Assembly: GCF_012273895.1 (NCBI RefSeq) | Contig: NW_024045135.1 | Span: 806,001 to 870,000, forward strand | Direction of reading: 5' to 3' | DNA: 64,000 nucleotides | From: Zerene cesonia | Taxonomy: Eukaryota; Arthropoda; Insecta; Lepidoptera; Pieridae | The notes under the pieces: model-generated | Database searches by the model: none | Told to the model about the DNA's origin: nothing | Seen by the model: only the letters and a program-made list of their open reading frames with translations | Part shown: piece by piece, positions 35,601 through 48,100 of the stretch | Position numbering within the stretch: position 1 is the stretch's first letter | Layout of the letters: every line of letters begins with the position of its first letter | Position numbers and translations under genes: made by a program

Positions 35601-35738
35601 GCATTTATTATGTTGGACTTGCCGATCATCAGAGACTTCTTACATATGAAAAAGGAGTTCGCAGTACAATTATGTAAACACATTACAATGGTTAGGTGGT
35701 ATTATATAATCAATTTTGAAGATAATGGTGACATATAA
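29602..35738 (+). CDS. Sfmbt: Scm-like with four MBT domains protein (Sfmbt)
   Basis: Seven exons (29602-29673, 30567-30977, 31863-31985, 32699-32827, 33312-34165, 34496-34671, 34912-35738) sum to 2592 nt, 863 residues; human SFMBT1 is 866. Sfmbt is a Polycomb-group chromatin reader, partner of Pho/YY1 in the PhoRC complex, binding mono- and dimethyl-lysine. Domains: MBT1 about 5-105 (FWCD at 74-77, PLGWC), MBT2 about 110-215, MBT3 about 220-340 (STGMKLEALS), MBT4 about 345-440 (NMMLEA, FPVGWCD), the SLED DNA-binding domain about 455-588 (RIFFNYKCYAGP, LPKHVGPG, ASYKPAKLL), a basic AT-hook-like stretch (RRGRPKGSVNGRRKKKK) after 590, and a C-terminal SAM domain 786-863 (LHWSVDDVYNYL, EEIDGQAF) for PcG polymerisation. 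No FCS zinc finger is encoded, unlike Drosophila Sfmbt. Introns 3 and 4 each contain a Helitron-like copy. Poly(A) signal AATAAA at 35773. Confidence 0.94.
31645..31755 (+). repeat. Degenerate tRNA-like/SINE fragment in Sfmbt intron 2
   Basis: GGTTCAAATCCCGC at about 31726 is a good Pol III B box, and short TCACG/CGTGA arms flank the segment. The A box and acceptor stem are poor, so this is more likely the head of a tRNA-derived SINE than a functional tRNA gene. Confidence 0.35.
32027..32226 (+). mobile_element. Helitron-like non-autonomous element, copy D
   Basis: 200 bp in Sfmbt intron 3, starting 41 bp after the exon 3 donor and sense to the gene. Starts TCCTACTAATATCATAAATG, ends GAAACCGCGGGGCGCAGCTAG. 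The 5' end is preceded by several diverged TCCTA repeats (32000-32026). Confidence 0.85.
32910..33110 (+). mobile_element. Helitron-like non-autonomous element, copy E
   Basis: 201 bp in Sfmbt intron 4, starting 82 bp after the exon 4 donor, same orientation as copy D and very similar to it. Ends CAACCGCGGGCCGCAGCTAG. Confidence 0.85.
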
Positions 35739-35814
35739 TTAGTTAGTTCCTGTATTTAATTGTCTAGTCTTCAATAAAGTATTGTTGAAATATTTTTTCG
35801 TTTCATTTTCACAT

Positions 35815-37169
35815 TTAGTTAAAAGAGGATTTCCGGAATCTCTTGCAAATGTAATTACAGATTTTGGACATAAATGACTTGATGCTCTGTTCTTGGCTAT
35901 TATTGTTGTTGATGAAATCTTCATTAAGAGGTATATCCTTTTTAGCACTTGAGATTTTTATCGGTATATCTCTTTCCCTGCTGGTTTGCACTCTCTGTTG
36001 GGTTACATATTTTTCTAATTGCAACTTCTTTGCCGCTATCTTTTTTATGTTCTCAGCTGAAGCCAGTTGCCCTTCTATCTCATCCAAAACCGAATCTCGT
36101 ACATTCATGTCTGATAACAAATTACGATTATTCATTCTGATTGCGACATACGGAGTGCCTGTTAATAGATATATGTTAAGCGTTTCTTCTTTTTTATTTG
36201 AGCCTGGCTTATAATTAGAACTTTCATCAAAAGTAGAATCAGTCGAATAATTTTGGTTTCTATACGCTTCCACCGTTGACAAGGGACTTCTTTCTGACGG
36301 CAAATCAAAAGAGACACTTTTGTCCCTTGTTTGAGTTTTACTGTTAGTTGCAGAATTGTCTGACGAAATAATATGTTGAATCATATCTTTTATGAAATCC
36401 TCCATCTCTTGAACTATATCTTCCTGATTTTTAGCTAAAATCTCATTATATTTTCTTTTGTAAAATTCATAATCTTGTAAGTTAGCATAAAAGTTATCGA
36501 ATATTTCTTGCACGGTTATTTTGAATAACTTAATGTTTGATTCTAGGCTTTCAATGGACATATCTTCCGTCTGCAACTCCTGGGACATTGTGTTAAGAAT
36601 TTTAAATTCTAATTTATCTAAATCTGAATTCGTTATGGAGTCCTTTGCTCCAGCTGAGGTGCGATCCTCTTTGAATGAATTATCGTTTGAAGTATCGTCT
36701 TTAACTGGTATCTCATCATGTTCGTACCTTTTATAATATTCACCGCAACTACTCTTTATACTGAGAATCTCCCGTTCGTGTATATTGATAGGTCTTGGTT
36801 TGCAAACATTGACATCTGATTTAGAAAATGTCTTTGTATCCCCTGATACTGTACTTCTCGTCCTATTTGTGTAGAAGCTATGCCTCGTTTTAATGCTGTT
36901 AGCTGTGAAATCTAAAACAATGCATAATATTTAGCATTTATAATTTATTGTTTACATTAAATGGGTGAGCGACGCACAATTTCAATTTAATTAGCTTTAA
37001 TGCCAATCAAATTGAAAGAGAAATTGAGAAACGTGCTTAATCACGTATCTCTACTTCTCTATCTGTATACTTTATATTTATAGACATAAAATAATATTAA
37101 TTAATTAATACATAGTATATAATTGGTAATAACTTAAAATAACATAGGACTGTTCTCTGTCTTACCCAT
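35815..37169 (-). CDS. Uncharacterised protein, 366 residues
   Basis: Not recognised. The frame is open from an acceptor at 36912 (TTTTAG) to the stop at 35815, 1097 nt. It needs two bases before the first full codon. The only good supply is ATGG followed by GTAAGA at 37169-37166, giving a first coding exon of four bases and a protein starting MDFTANSIKTRH. If that join is wrong, the first internal ATG is at 36588, giving 257 residues. The protein is rich in Asn, Ser, Lys and Asp, with no signal peptide or membrane span. Residues near 125-180 (KLFKITVQEIFDNFYANLQD, YKRKYNEIL, VQEMEDFIKDMIQHI) look helical and may form a coiled coil; DEIEGQLASAENIKKIAAKK near 285 also looks helical, and the C-terminus is basic (KRFRKSS). 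It converges with Sfmbt; stops are 76 bp apart, so 3' UTRs probably overlap. Confidence 0.65.
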
Positions 37170-37952
37170 TTTTTGTAGCTATTTTATATACAATAATTTC
37201 GATTTCCTACAACACGATTTTTCATATCAAAAAAATCCAATAGCAACAGTCTATATAGGATATACGTCAATTACCTCTTTACTATTAAAAGAAGATTATT
37301 TTAGTAGATACTCTAAAAAGTTCTTATGGTGTCCAGTTCGACACCATAAATTGTTAAAAAATTTAAATAAATTAAAAGACAAGTTATTCAAGTTGAAATT
37401 CGCGCGTCTTCGCAAAAGACAATGTTTGCATATTTCTAAACTCGTAACAATTTAATAATACATCTATGTAAAAACAGTGGGGGTTGTCAATTTAATTAAA
37501 ATATCGTATCCAAAATTATTTTAAATCAAAATCCAACTTCCAAGTAATAAATATTGCGCTACGAAAGAAGTCCACATCGAAAGTTAATTAAATTTTATAG
37601 ACCGGAAATATTGTAGAAAAAAGTCATGATTCAACCCTTAAATCCTCCTTGACTGTAATGAAACAAAAGCATTAAAATACTGAAATAAATGTGTATAGAC
37701 AAATTCCTAAATAACTGACAGAAAATATTGATACGTAATAGAGTAATTAATTATTTATATGTACATTTTCGATATTTTTGCGTAAAATATATAAAGAAAA
37801 ATCCATATTCAATAAAATAAGTCAAGAGGAATACCTGTTAATTAATTTTTCTCTTTAATATAATAAAAATATTTTTTTATTTCTAATATTTTAACAACAA
37901 ATTTCCTCAACTTTGGAATTTGTTAATCCTGCCAGCATTAAGACTCGTCGAC

Positions 37953-38030
37953 AAGTCTTATAAATATTTATTTATTTATTTATTTATCTATTTATTAATA
38001 GATAAATAAATAAATAAATAGACAAGACTT
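37953..38030. repeat. AT-rich inverted repeat built on (AAAT)n
   Basis: Centre ATCTATT-TATT-AATAGAT at 37986-38003. The arms extend through (TTTA)n/(AAAT)n for about 24 perfect base pairs and then, after a few mismatches, pair AAGTCTT (37953-37959) with AAGACTT (38024-38030). It could extrude a cruciform or be a small MITE relict. Confidence 0.8.
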
Positions 38031-38164
38031 CTTTCAAGGCTCGTACTCGACTACTCTTTGATGTTTTTTTGTGTCTATGGTTCGTATCTGTGTTCATTTT
38101 ATACACTGTCGTGTTACTTACTTCATAAATGTAATTTACCATTATATTTATGTATATATTAATT

Positions 38165-38335
38165 TCACTTATCCTTTTCATTCATTAGGGAATTGAAGAG
38201 ACTCATTTTTCTCGAATCACTCTATCTATTTAAAAAAAAAAAAACATAAAAACAGGTTGAGTAATTTTAAAGATCTAAGCATACAGACACAGATGGAAAA
38301 CGACTTTGTTTTATGCTATGTAGTGATTAATGTAG
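38165..38335 (+). repeat. Dispersed repeat fragment (ATGTAGTGAT-ended family)
   Basis: The blocks GAATCACTCTATCTATT, GTAATTTTAAAGATCTAAGC, ACAGATGG and CTATGTAGTGAT recur in the same order at about 40800-40935. Terminus type not resolved. Confidence 0.55.
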
Positions 38336-39125
38336 CAATTTTAGTGCAACAAAAGTCTTGGAAATTGTGCCTAATTGTGCGTAAAGTGCATTATAGGTAT
38401 CTATAATTATTTTAATCGCCCAATTTGTATTATATTTCCTATATTTTTGGTACATTTTGAAAATATGGTATTACTAACTGTCATTCATATATTGTCTATG
38501 ACCTAAGAAAGAGAAAGAAATATATTTACTCGTTCATTTGATAGAAACAGCTATATTGCTACTGCATAGTTAACCGCTGACGCGAGACTCGAAAGCAACG
38601 TTTGGTATAGAACTTTGTAGTCTATGACAGTGCTTGAATTGATCACTGTCGAAACGAGAATCTCAGAGGCCCCGCCTTTATCTGTAAATATAATTTACAC
38701 GGCTTTTCGCGACGATGTTTTTATAAATAAAGATATAGGTAATTTTCATTATAAAAATTTATCAACATTTAGAAAATAAAATGAATAAGAAAGTGAGTTA
38801 CTGATAAGAAATCAATCGATTCACTGGCCACTTATTAAAGCGGTAGTAATGTGATTGTGCGGTTTGTAATTGCTAATTTTAGTAAAATAGTGTAAATAAA
38901 AGGGCTGAGAAGCCGGGTACCGTTGAATAAGTCGTGATACAACCTCTTGTGTTATAACGGTTCAACTGTTGAGTGATATTGTTACTATTTTTAGTGGGTG
39001 TTGTCATTACGGGAGCTTACTCGGATTAGGTCATCGAGTGCCGTGAACATGTGTGCCGAAATGTTTTTGTATTATTAAAATTTTTAATTTCTCATTAGAT
39101 CAACGGGCAGCAGAGCGTTGCAATT

Positions 39126-42100
39126 ATGGATACTAAAGTGATATGTTTCTTCGCTATACTTTCGCAAGCGGCGGCCCTGTGTAAGTGTCTATTATTTACT
39201 ATAAATAATTATTGATAAAAGCTATCCTAAAAGCATCTACATAACGCGCAACAGGCGTTACTAGTTTTTTACCAGGTTTTATGGTTAATATTGACCAAGT
39301 GTACTGGATGTTTTCACATAAACTTCCGGCAATACCGAACATATTCAATAGAGTATAAGTTTAAAATATTAAATTTCTTGTCAGAAGTAAGTTATCTAAG
39401 GTTATCTTAAGTATATCATAATAAAAAAAAGAATTTTGTTTTATAATGTCACTGTTTAAGTGTAACTTCTAATGAATACCATTTCAAGTCCACATTTACT
39501 TTATAATGTAATACTATGTAAACATTCAATCCAATAAGATAAAACTTTTTATATTCAGGTACATATATATTTTTTATAATAATAATAAAAACGTATTTTT
39601 TGCATCAAGTCTTTACTGAAGATAAATATGCCATTCTGTCATTTTGAAATATTTAATTTATGTTTGTGTAAGAAGTATGCTTTCCCTCCATCACAAGGAG
39701 TAATTTACAGCAATCAATGGGGAAAAGCTGTGAACTAAAAGTAGTTATATAGCCAGTCTATATAATATAATTCAAAACTGCCAGTTAACCTACAACTTAC
39801 TTGTCTATAAATACAGAATTTAAAAAGTGTAGATTTCACATTTACACATATTAGATATGCAAAAAACCCAGATACTAGAAAACACTGCCACAATTTATTA
39901 CTCACTAAGTATCTACCTGCCCTAGCTTTGTATAAGAACTTTGTTTTTGCACATATTTTTTAATATCCTGTTAGCTGTTGCCCGCAGCTTCACCCACATG
40001 GTCCCAATAAATTTTCATAGTACAAATTTTCCTTATTTTATCCCCTTGGGGGTAGAATTTATCAAAACCTTTTCTTAGTGGATGCCTTCGTCATTACATC
40101 TATCTGCAGGCCAAATTTCAGCCCAAACCGTCCAGTGGTTTGGGCTGTGTGTTGATAGATCACTATGTTAGTCAGTAACATTTTAGTTTTTTATAAATAG
40201 ATTCAAAGCGGAAACAAATCCGTTAATTTATTCTTGAAAGATGTATGAAAGCAGTCAACCTTTAATAAACTTCTAAATAACTGAACCATACAATCACTCT
40301 GCACACTAATATTATAAATGTGAAAGTTTGCTTGTTTGGATGTTTGTTTGTCAATTTCACTGAAACTATTGAAAGGATTTTGATGAAATTTGAAATACAG
40401 ACATGGTATGAGCTGGTTTGGGTGATAGGATACTTTTTCTGATTAAATGCTTTCTTGGGATAAAGCAGGAATCTAGATATCAGGAAGGAGCCAGGATGAG
40501 CGTCTAGTATATTATATATTCAATTAGCAGATTCAAAAGCTTCTATATTTTTATTCATAAACTACATACTAAACCTATGTGTGACATATATAACACAAAT
40601 TTAGATTTCTATCACCAATTTAAAAGCAATTGGGGAGCAACCTTGACTTCTTTATAACTTGCAAGTGTAATATAATTGGTTTGCACTGAGAATATACTGT
40701 TCATATGTCATTATCTCAGAAACAAATATTAGCTTTTGCCCGTGGCTTTGTGTATCTTAAATTCAGAGTAAAACCATTCCCCTTTTTTTTTCTATGTTAT
40801 TATACATATAAACCTTCCTCTTAAATCACTCCACCTATTACAAAAACCCTTCAAAATCTGTTGCGTAATTTTAAAAAATCTAAGCAAATAGACACACAGA
40901 TGGCGGAAGGCAATTTTGATTAATACTATGTAGTGAGATCATACTCCAGGATATTTATATATCTGTAGATACTAAATTAAATTTGTCAGGTCACATAGTC
41001 ATAGTTATCAATCAATATAATAAAATCAATCACATCTATATTCTAATTTGTTTGAAATATATATTTTTTTTTTGTAGTCTGCTTATAATAAATATATTTT
41101 AATCCACTCCTTATAATATGTTCTGTGTTTGGTAAATACACAACAAAAGAAACTTTATTTTGATATAGTAATAATAAAGGTTCTTTTGTATTTGTCTATT
41201 AAATAATGAACCTATGCTTATTATTGACTAGCATTCTGCTCTGGCTTTGCCTGAGGTACATACATTGCCTGTAACACACAGAGGGATTCAATGGTTAAAG
41301 AATTTTTGAAATCAGTCCAGTAGTTGCTGAGATTAGCGCATTGAAACAAACAAACTCTTTGGCTTTATATAACCAGTATATATTTATTGACTTCATTAAT
41401 TTTATATTTTATAATTAATGAATATGTCACTGTTAATGTATGTAAATATGACCTATACACTAAATTAATGATACAGTTCTATCCACACTGATAAGAATTG
41501 GGATATAAACTAAATCTCTTATATAATCTATTATTATCAATAACAATCACTTTGCTTTACTACATACAACAATTTTAATAAAAAATAGGATAGACCCAAA
41601 ATTATATTGAAATAAGTGAAATGGCAAATTATTATCACCAGTATAGTGATTTAAGTTAAACATTAACCTTAATTCAAGTCAAAAATGTAATTAGGGCACG
41701 GCCTCACCGCTGCAGTTATAATCCTTGCATAAATCCTTTTCACCATCCATTGTAGAATCTCATGTTTTATGTAAACCTGTGTTCATAAAATCCTTTATTT
41801 CAAACGCTGAATGCAGCTGAAGTTTTTATTCTACTTTTCATGCAGTTGTTCTATAGAATCTTTTAAGTGTTCTGTTTGAACTGATGTTTGTGTTCATGTG
41901 TGTGTGAAGGATGAGAGTTAAACTGCGTATTTTATTATTTTACTTTACTGTTTTTGTTTTAATAGTACTTTTTATAATGGTTGTTGTATGCTAAGGTGAA
42001 TAGATTGTTGTGTGCAAGGGTGGCGTGACTACATAGTTTTAACTGGAAATATTTTCCTATTGTTTTATTGGAGTGCACTATTAATCTTAGTTTTATACAT

Positions 42101-45100
42101 TGTATAAAGATAATTTTATATGGCTGTGAGGAGATATAGGAATTAATCATAAGGCTATTTCTAATCTGAGAATGAGTTTGTATGTTTGTTGCACTATTTC
42201 ACAAAAGCAAATGGTCTATTTTAAATCTTCTTCAATCATAAAAATTATTATACCAAGATTTTTATGAATATTATTACTATTTACTTTGTTTGAAGAAATG
42301 TTAATTGAGCATTTAATAAAAAAATATAATTGAATATACTTTGTTTTCTATTGTGTTGTTACATGCAATTTCTGCCATTGATATTAACATAAAACCTGAA
42401 CCTTAATAGAACAGCAAAAGCAGGAACACTTAAATATGAAGTTGCATAATGAACTTGCTCCCTCTACACACAACCCCTTCAGTAGCAAGTTGAGATTGGA
42501 AAGTGTTAGTTTTGTGAATTTAAAACGGAGGTTGATTCAGCATTTTTTATGTTCATTGTTCTTTGTGTAACTTGACTTAGTGAATTCCCCTTTTATTAAT
42601 CATTTGTTTGTACTCATTAGCATTAAACTTATATTATGATATATGATGATGTGTTATTTATGATGATGTTTTAAGTATAACACAATACAGATAATAAAAA
42701 CTAATTACGTTAAGACATTTGATTTGTTCTACAAGGGATTATTGTAAAGAGAAAGAGAGTAAAGGCTTGTAATTGTTAAAACAACGTCAAAAATGCAATT
42801 TTTGTGTAAACAATTAAAATTGTAAAAAGTGTATTAAACAACTGAGTTTATTATTTATTTTAAACTCGTTACTACCTAACATTGGTTTCAAACTATCAAA
42901 ACACGCGTCTAACCCATATCTCCGGTCCCGCAGTGACGTCACCGCCGCGGATAGTCAAACAGCCGACGGTGGAGGAGCTGCTGTTCCAAGTGGCACAGCC
43001 GGGGGAGGTGGACAAGCCGTTCATCATCGAGTGCGAGGCGGAGGGCGAGCCGGCGCCTAAGTAAGTGATGTTTGTGGTGATGGATGATGAAAAACATCTT
43101 TTTTTTTTTTCAAACTCATGTACAAATTTCAACTTCTTAACGAAAGAGATGAATATTGATCTTTCCTGTAAGAAGAAAAAAAAATTATGGCCAACGGATG
43201 TCCAAAAAAGATTTTAGACATTAAATCTGCGTGATGTAATTTAGATTATTGAACGACATTTTTAATTTACGTTCTTACTGTATATACATGTGAAAACTTG
43301 TAATTGGCCTTATTTTTTGTATCGCCTTTTCTACAAATATATTTATAGCTGGTAGTTTTTTTTTTAATAAAGTAAATAATAAAAAAATACAGCAAACAAA
43401 ACCAAGCACATAACGCGATCTTATAGCTTGAAAGCGATTTCTTCTATGTACTAACTAGAGGAAAAGGAGGAACGATGGAGTAGAAGGTGCACATAAAACT
43501 GTCTTTTATTAAGTAAAGCTTAAATACATATAGAGAGTTAGAATTCGTGTAGGTATATTTCTTACTTTAATATATCATTATCTACAGTTGATTGGAAATT
43601 TTTTTTATCTGTAATGAATGTGAACGACATCGTTACATTGTTCACACGCGCTATAANNNNNNNNNNNNNNNNNNNNNNNNNNNNNNNNNNNNNNNNNNNN
43701 NNNNNNNNNNNNNNNNNNNNNNNNNNNNNNNNNNNNNNNNNNNNNNNNNNNNNNNNNNNNNNNNNNNNNNNNNNNNNNNNNNNNNNNNNNNNNNNNNNNN
43801 NNNNNNNNNNNNNNNNNNNNNNNNNNNNNNNNNNNNNNNNNNNNNNNNNNNNNNNNNNNNNNNNNNNNNNNNNNNNNNNNNNNNNNNNNNNNNNNNNNNN
43901 NNNNNNNNNNNNNNNNNNNNNNNNNNNNNNNNNNNNNNNNNNNNNNNNNNNNNNNNNNNNNNNNNNNNNNNNNNNNNNNNNNNNNNNNNNNNNNNNNNNN
44001 NNNNNNNNNNNNNNNNNNNNNNNNNNNNNNNNNNNNNNNNNNNNNNNNNNNNNNNNNNNNNNNNNNNNNNNNNNNNNNNNNNNNNNNNNNNNNNNNNNNN
44101 NNNNNNNNNNNNNNNNNNNNNNNNNNNNNNNNNNNNNNNNNNNNNNNNNNNNNNNNNNNNNNNNNNNNNNNNNNNNNNNNNNNNNNNNNNNNNNNNNNNN
44201 NNNNNNNNNNNNNNNNNNNNNNNNNNNNNNNNNNNNNNNNNNNNNNNNNNNNNNNNNNNNNNNNNNNNNNNNNNNNNNNNNNNNNNNNNNNNNNNNNNNN
44301 NNNNNNNNNNNNNNNNNNNNNNNNNNNNNNNNNNNNNNNNNNNNNNNNNNNNNNNNNNNNNNNNNNNNNNNNNNNNNNNNNNNNNNNNNNNNNNNNNNNN
44401 NNNNNNNNNNNNNNNNNNNNNNNNNNNNNNNNNNNNNNNNNNNNNNNNNNNNNNNNNNNNNNNNNNNNNNNNNNNNNNNNNNNNNNNNNNNNNNNNNNNN
44501 NNNNNNNNNNNNNNNNNNNNNNNNNNNNNNNNNNNNNNNNNNNNNNNNNNNNNNNNNNNNNNNNNNNNNNNNNNNNNNNNNNNNNNNNNNNNNNNNNNNN
44601 NNNNNNNNNNNNNNNNNNNNNNNNNNNNNNNNNNNNNNNNNNNNNNNNNNNNNNNNACACTTTTTAATTTTAATTTTAATTTAACTGTAAATGTGGTGGT
44701 GATAAATAAACATTTCTTTCTTTCTTTCTTTCTATATAGTAAATTGCCGATGCTATAAATGCCAATAAGGTAGATATTGGTTACATTAGATTTATTTAAT
44801 AATAAAAGTTTGAGTAAAAGTACCTCACGAGCTAAATTAATTTATTCTCGAAAATAAATATTTACCAAAGGAAAACAATAAAATTATTTCGCAAACATTC
44901 TGAAAGTTGCATATTTTTTATCAGATAGTAGACTATTACACTCAGTAAAATTAATCTAAAACGTATACGATGCATAACCACAAACATGCTAACCGCCGAC
45001 TGGTCAAGATTTTGCGTTATTTTATATGTTAACACTTAATTAACGCATACCATAGGAGATGCTTTGAGTGTGAATTTTTTAAGAGAACTATAGGTAATAT

Positions 45101-48100
45101 TCGAAATAATTAAATATGAAGATCACTACATGTCCAGTCATTAACGAATAGATCGTATGTATAAATCGAGTTACATGAACTGATACATTGTACCAAGAGC
45201 AACTTCAGTAACTGAACAACTAACTATAGTATTACAGTATAGGAATACTTCTATCCAAAGGGCCATAAAAGTTATTGCTCAAAAGTGTGTCGGTGGGTCG
45301 CTACACGCTAGAGAGCTAACAGGGCTTTAATGAGATATGGTCTTTGTTCGCACTTTGTATAGTTTATATTACAATCGCTGGTACATTTATTTTTTTAGGG
45401 ACGAAACGAATTTCTTCTGGAAATTGCTGAAAAATTTTATTTTGTGGTTTGCCATAAATGAATGTTTTTCTTTAGGCAGTTGTTTGTTATTCCAATACAT
45501 CAAATCGGTTCCGTTGAAACGTTTTGGCTTAAAAAACTTCATATAAAAATGTATTTATTGGGTGGAGTTCATCGGACGAATCGTACTACGATAGACCTAC
45601 TGTCATAATTAGACCTGTAGATGTTTTCCCGCACATGAAATGAAATTGACAAAAAAAAAAAATTTTAAGATTACAAGAAACATTTTCATTTACAACAAGC
45701 TTTTACCATTAGTGCAATTGCTTCTTTGAATTGTCGGGTTTTTAATGGTTTCCCAAGTAAATGATGGAGGAGAACGATCTAAGGCGCCCGCAGGGCAAAT
45801 AAGATGAAAAATAGTTTTGCTATTGGCAATCAAATAAAAACTTCTAGGAACATGGCGGTGGAGATTTAATGGGTTTACTTGTAGAAGTTATGAGTAAACA
45901 GTTTTTATATGAAAAAAAAAACTGTATTAAAAGTATTTATTTTACTTGTGAAAATGCTTGTAAAATTCACCAGGTACGATAGGAACGTATTTGGTATATC
46001 AAGTCAGTTTTATAAAACGAATTGCCAAGACTATTACTGAAACTTCCAATTAATTACTTAGGTTTTTTTCAACTTAACGCGATTGATATAACAGATAACC
46101 TCTGCCCCTGCGTTTATTTAACACGACCAAGTGAAAAAGCAGCATTCATTACAAAATCAATAATTTATAGCCCGTCACGATAATTTTATGAACTCTCACA
46201 ATATCTTTCTGTTATATTTCTTTCAACAATGTATAATGCAACTACGAACCCCGGGGTCAATGCTCCTATCGAGCCCATTAACTGCACAAACACACGTATC
46301 GATTACAAACTGAAAATTTCGCTTCAATCTCGTCTCGTCGTCCGGAAAAACAACCCCCATAATTGGAAATGGCTTGCCGTGTTCGATCTGGGTAATCTTT
46401 TCAATTTTTGAGACATCGCATCATAATGCAGATCGTTTAAACATATATGTTGCATGACGGTGAGACGTAAATTAAATTAGACTAACTAGTACATAGTATG
46501 GTTTAATATCAAATTCAACCGTTTAACTTAATTTACATACCCACAAATAACTTTAGATTTAGTCATGCTAACTACAAATTGTAACGATGAGACGTCTATG
46601 TAGACTATATAAGAAATTCAATCAAATTTTAACTTAATTCAATTAAAACTCGTATAAAAAAACCGTTAATCCTTTGAATTTTTTACAATACCGTTAACCA
46701 ATTTCCTGCAGAATTTATAATGCTAATCGTGATGTTCGCGTATTTATAAACATATGAAGATGTCGTATCGTGATAAAGACTTAAGACTTTAGTTTTACAT
46801 AGCTTAAACTCTGTACATTTCTCGATGTTAATTGAAAAGCTGTCCAACTGTCTATACAATCGGCATTCGCCTTGGTTCTCGGGTCTAGTATCCGTTTGGC
46901 TCGTCTGTAGAAACCAGATCCATCTAGGACTGGGTCAAGGCATAGTTAGTCTACCTTAGTGTTCGCGTTTAGACCTCGGGAGTGACGACTGGATCGGAAC
47001 GTGTGGTCCTGTAATTCTTACTGGTTTAGAATATTATTAACCACGGACGTGAACGTTTTATTTATTCATTCTTATAATACACTAGCATTCCGCCCCGGCT
47101 TCGCCTTCGCCTATTTATATATAGCCTATAGCGTTCCTCAATAAATAGGCTATCTGACACTGAAAGAATTTTTCAAATCGGACCAGTAGTGAGATTAGTG
47201 TGTTCAAATAAATAAACAAACTCTTCAGCTTTATAATATTAGTATAGATTAATAAAGAGTTTGATTGCATTACACCTTTATTTGGCAAACATAATTCTTA
47301 TCGTTTACCTTAGTACCAGTACGTGCTTTATATCACATTTGCTAGTAACCTTACTCATAGCATTATCAAAAATGGAACGCGGGTATTTGATAATGGGAAT
47401 TGTAAAATAGCAAATTCGAGCGCACTGTTTCGGTAGTTATCGAGCACTCGTTATGCCATAACGAACGCAATACGTTGAGAGCGCTCGTGTGAGGGTGGAG
47501 GGCTGTACAAACGGGTTGAGACGAGATCTCGAAAAAGACACTGATATACGAGGGAAATGGTGTCTATTTACTATAAATTATACAGCTTCTGTGGGCTTGC
47601 ATTTCGATGCACGAACTTGTGATGAAAATATGAAAAAAATCTTTGTTTGTTTTTTTTGATAATATAATTCGAAGAACTCCACATTACATGTGTTACTATT
47701 TCGTAACAAGATTATAAAGCTTTATGTACCTCCGTACAAGGAACGCTGTATGGTCAAAATTCAACCATTTAAAGATAGTTTTTATATTACAATTGAATTG
47801 AAACTAAAGACAGCTGTTTCTTCTCTGTTAGATCTGATACGTGACGCACGTCTTAAATAATAAACGGAGACGTGATAATGATACGCGATATTTGTTTTAT
47901 TGAAGAGCATGTGCGAAAATGATATTGAAAACAATCCATATTGTGAGTGTGTGTGTTAAACATAGTCCTTTGTTCAAAATGTTTGTAAAAATCATATCTT
48001 CCCTACAAATCCGGCTCCATGAACCCTTTTGAAAAATCAGCGACGCCGTAACGGCTAAACTTATTTAGAAAAATACCAGTTTGAGTATGTGAATGAAATC

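Larger units (their letters stand above)
37170..39125. other. Intergenic spacer upstream of neuroglian
   Basis: Divergent spacer of about 2 kb. It holds a 10-bp-arm hairpin (37324-37349), an AT-rich inverted repeat (37953-38030), a dispersed repeat fragment (about 38165-38335) and presumably the neuroglian promoter. A possible 5'-UTR acceptor (CTCATTAG) ends at 39098, 27 bp before the neuroglian ATG. No other gene seen. Confidence 0.55.
39181..42933. other. Neuroglian intron 1
   Basis: 3.75 kb, GTAAGT to CCCGCAG. It contains several degraded dispersed repeats (about 39974-40200, 40305-40510, 40737-40935, 41231-41395). No other exon recognised. Confidence 0.7.
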
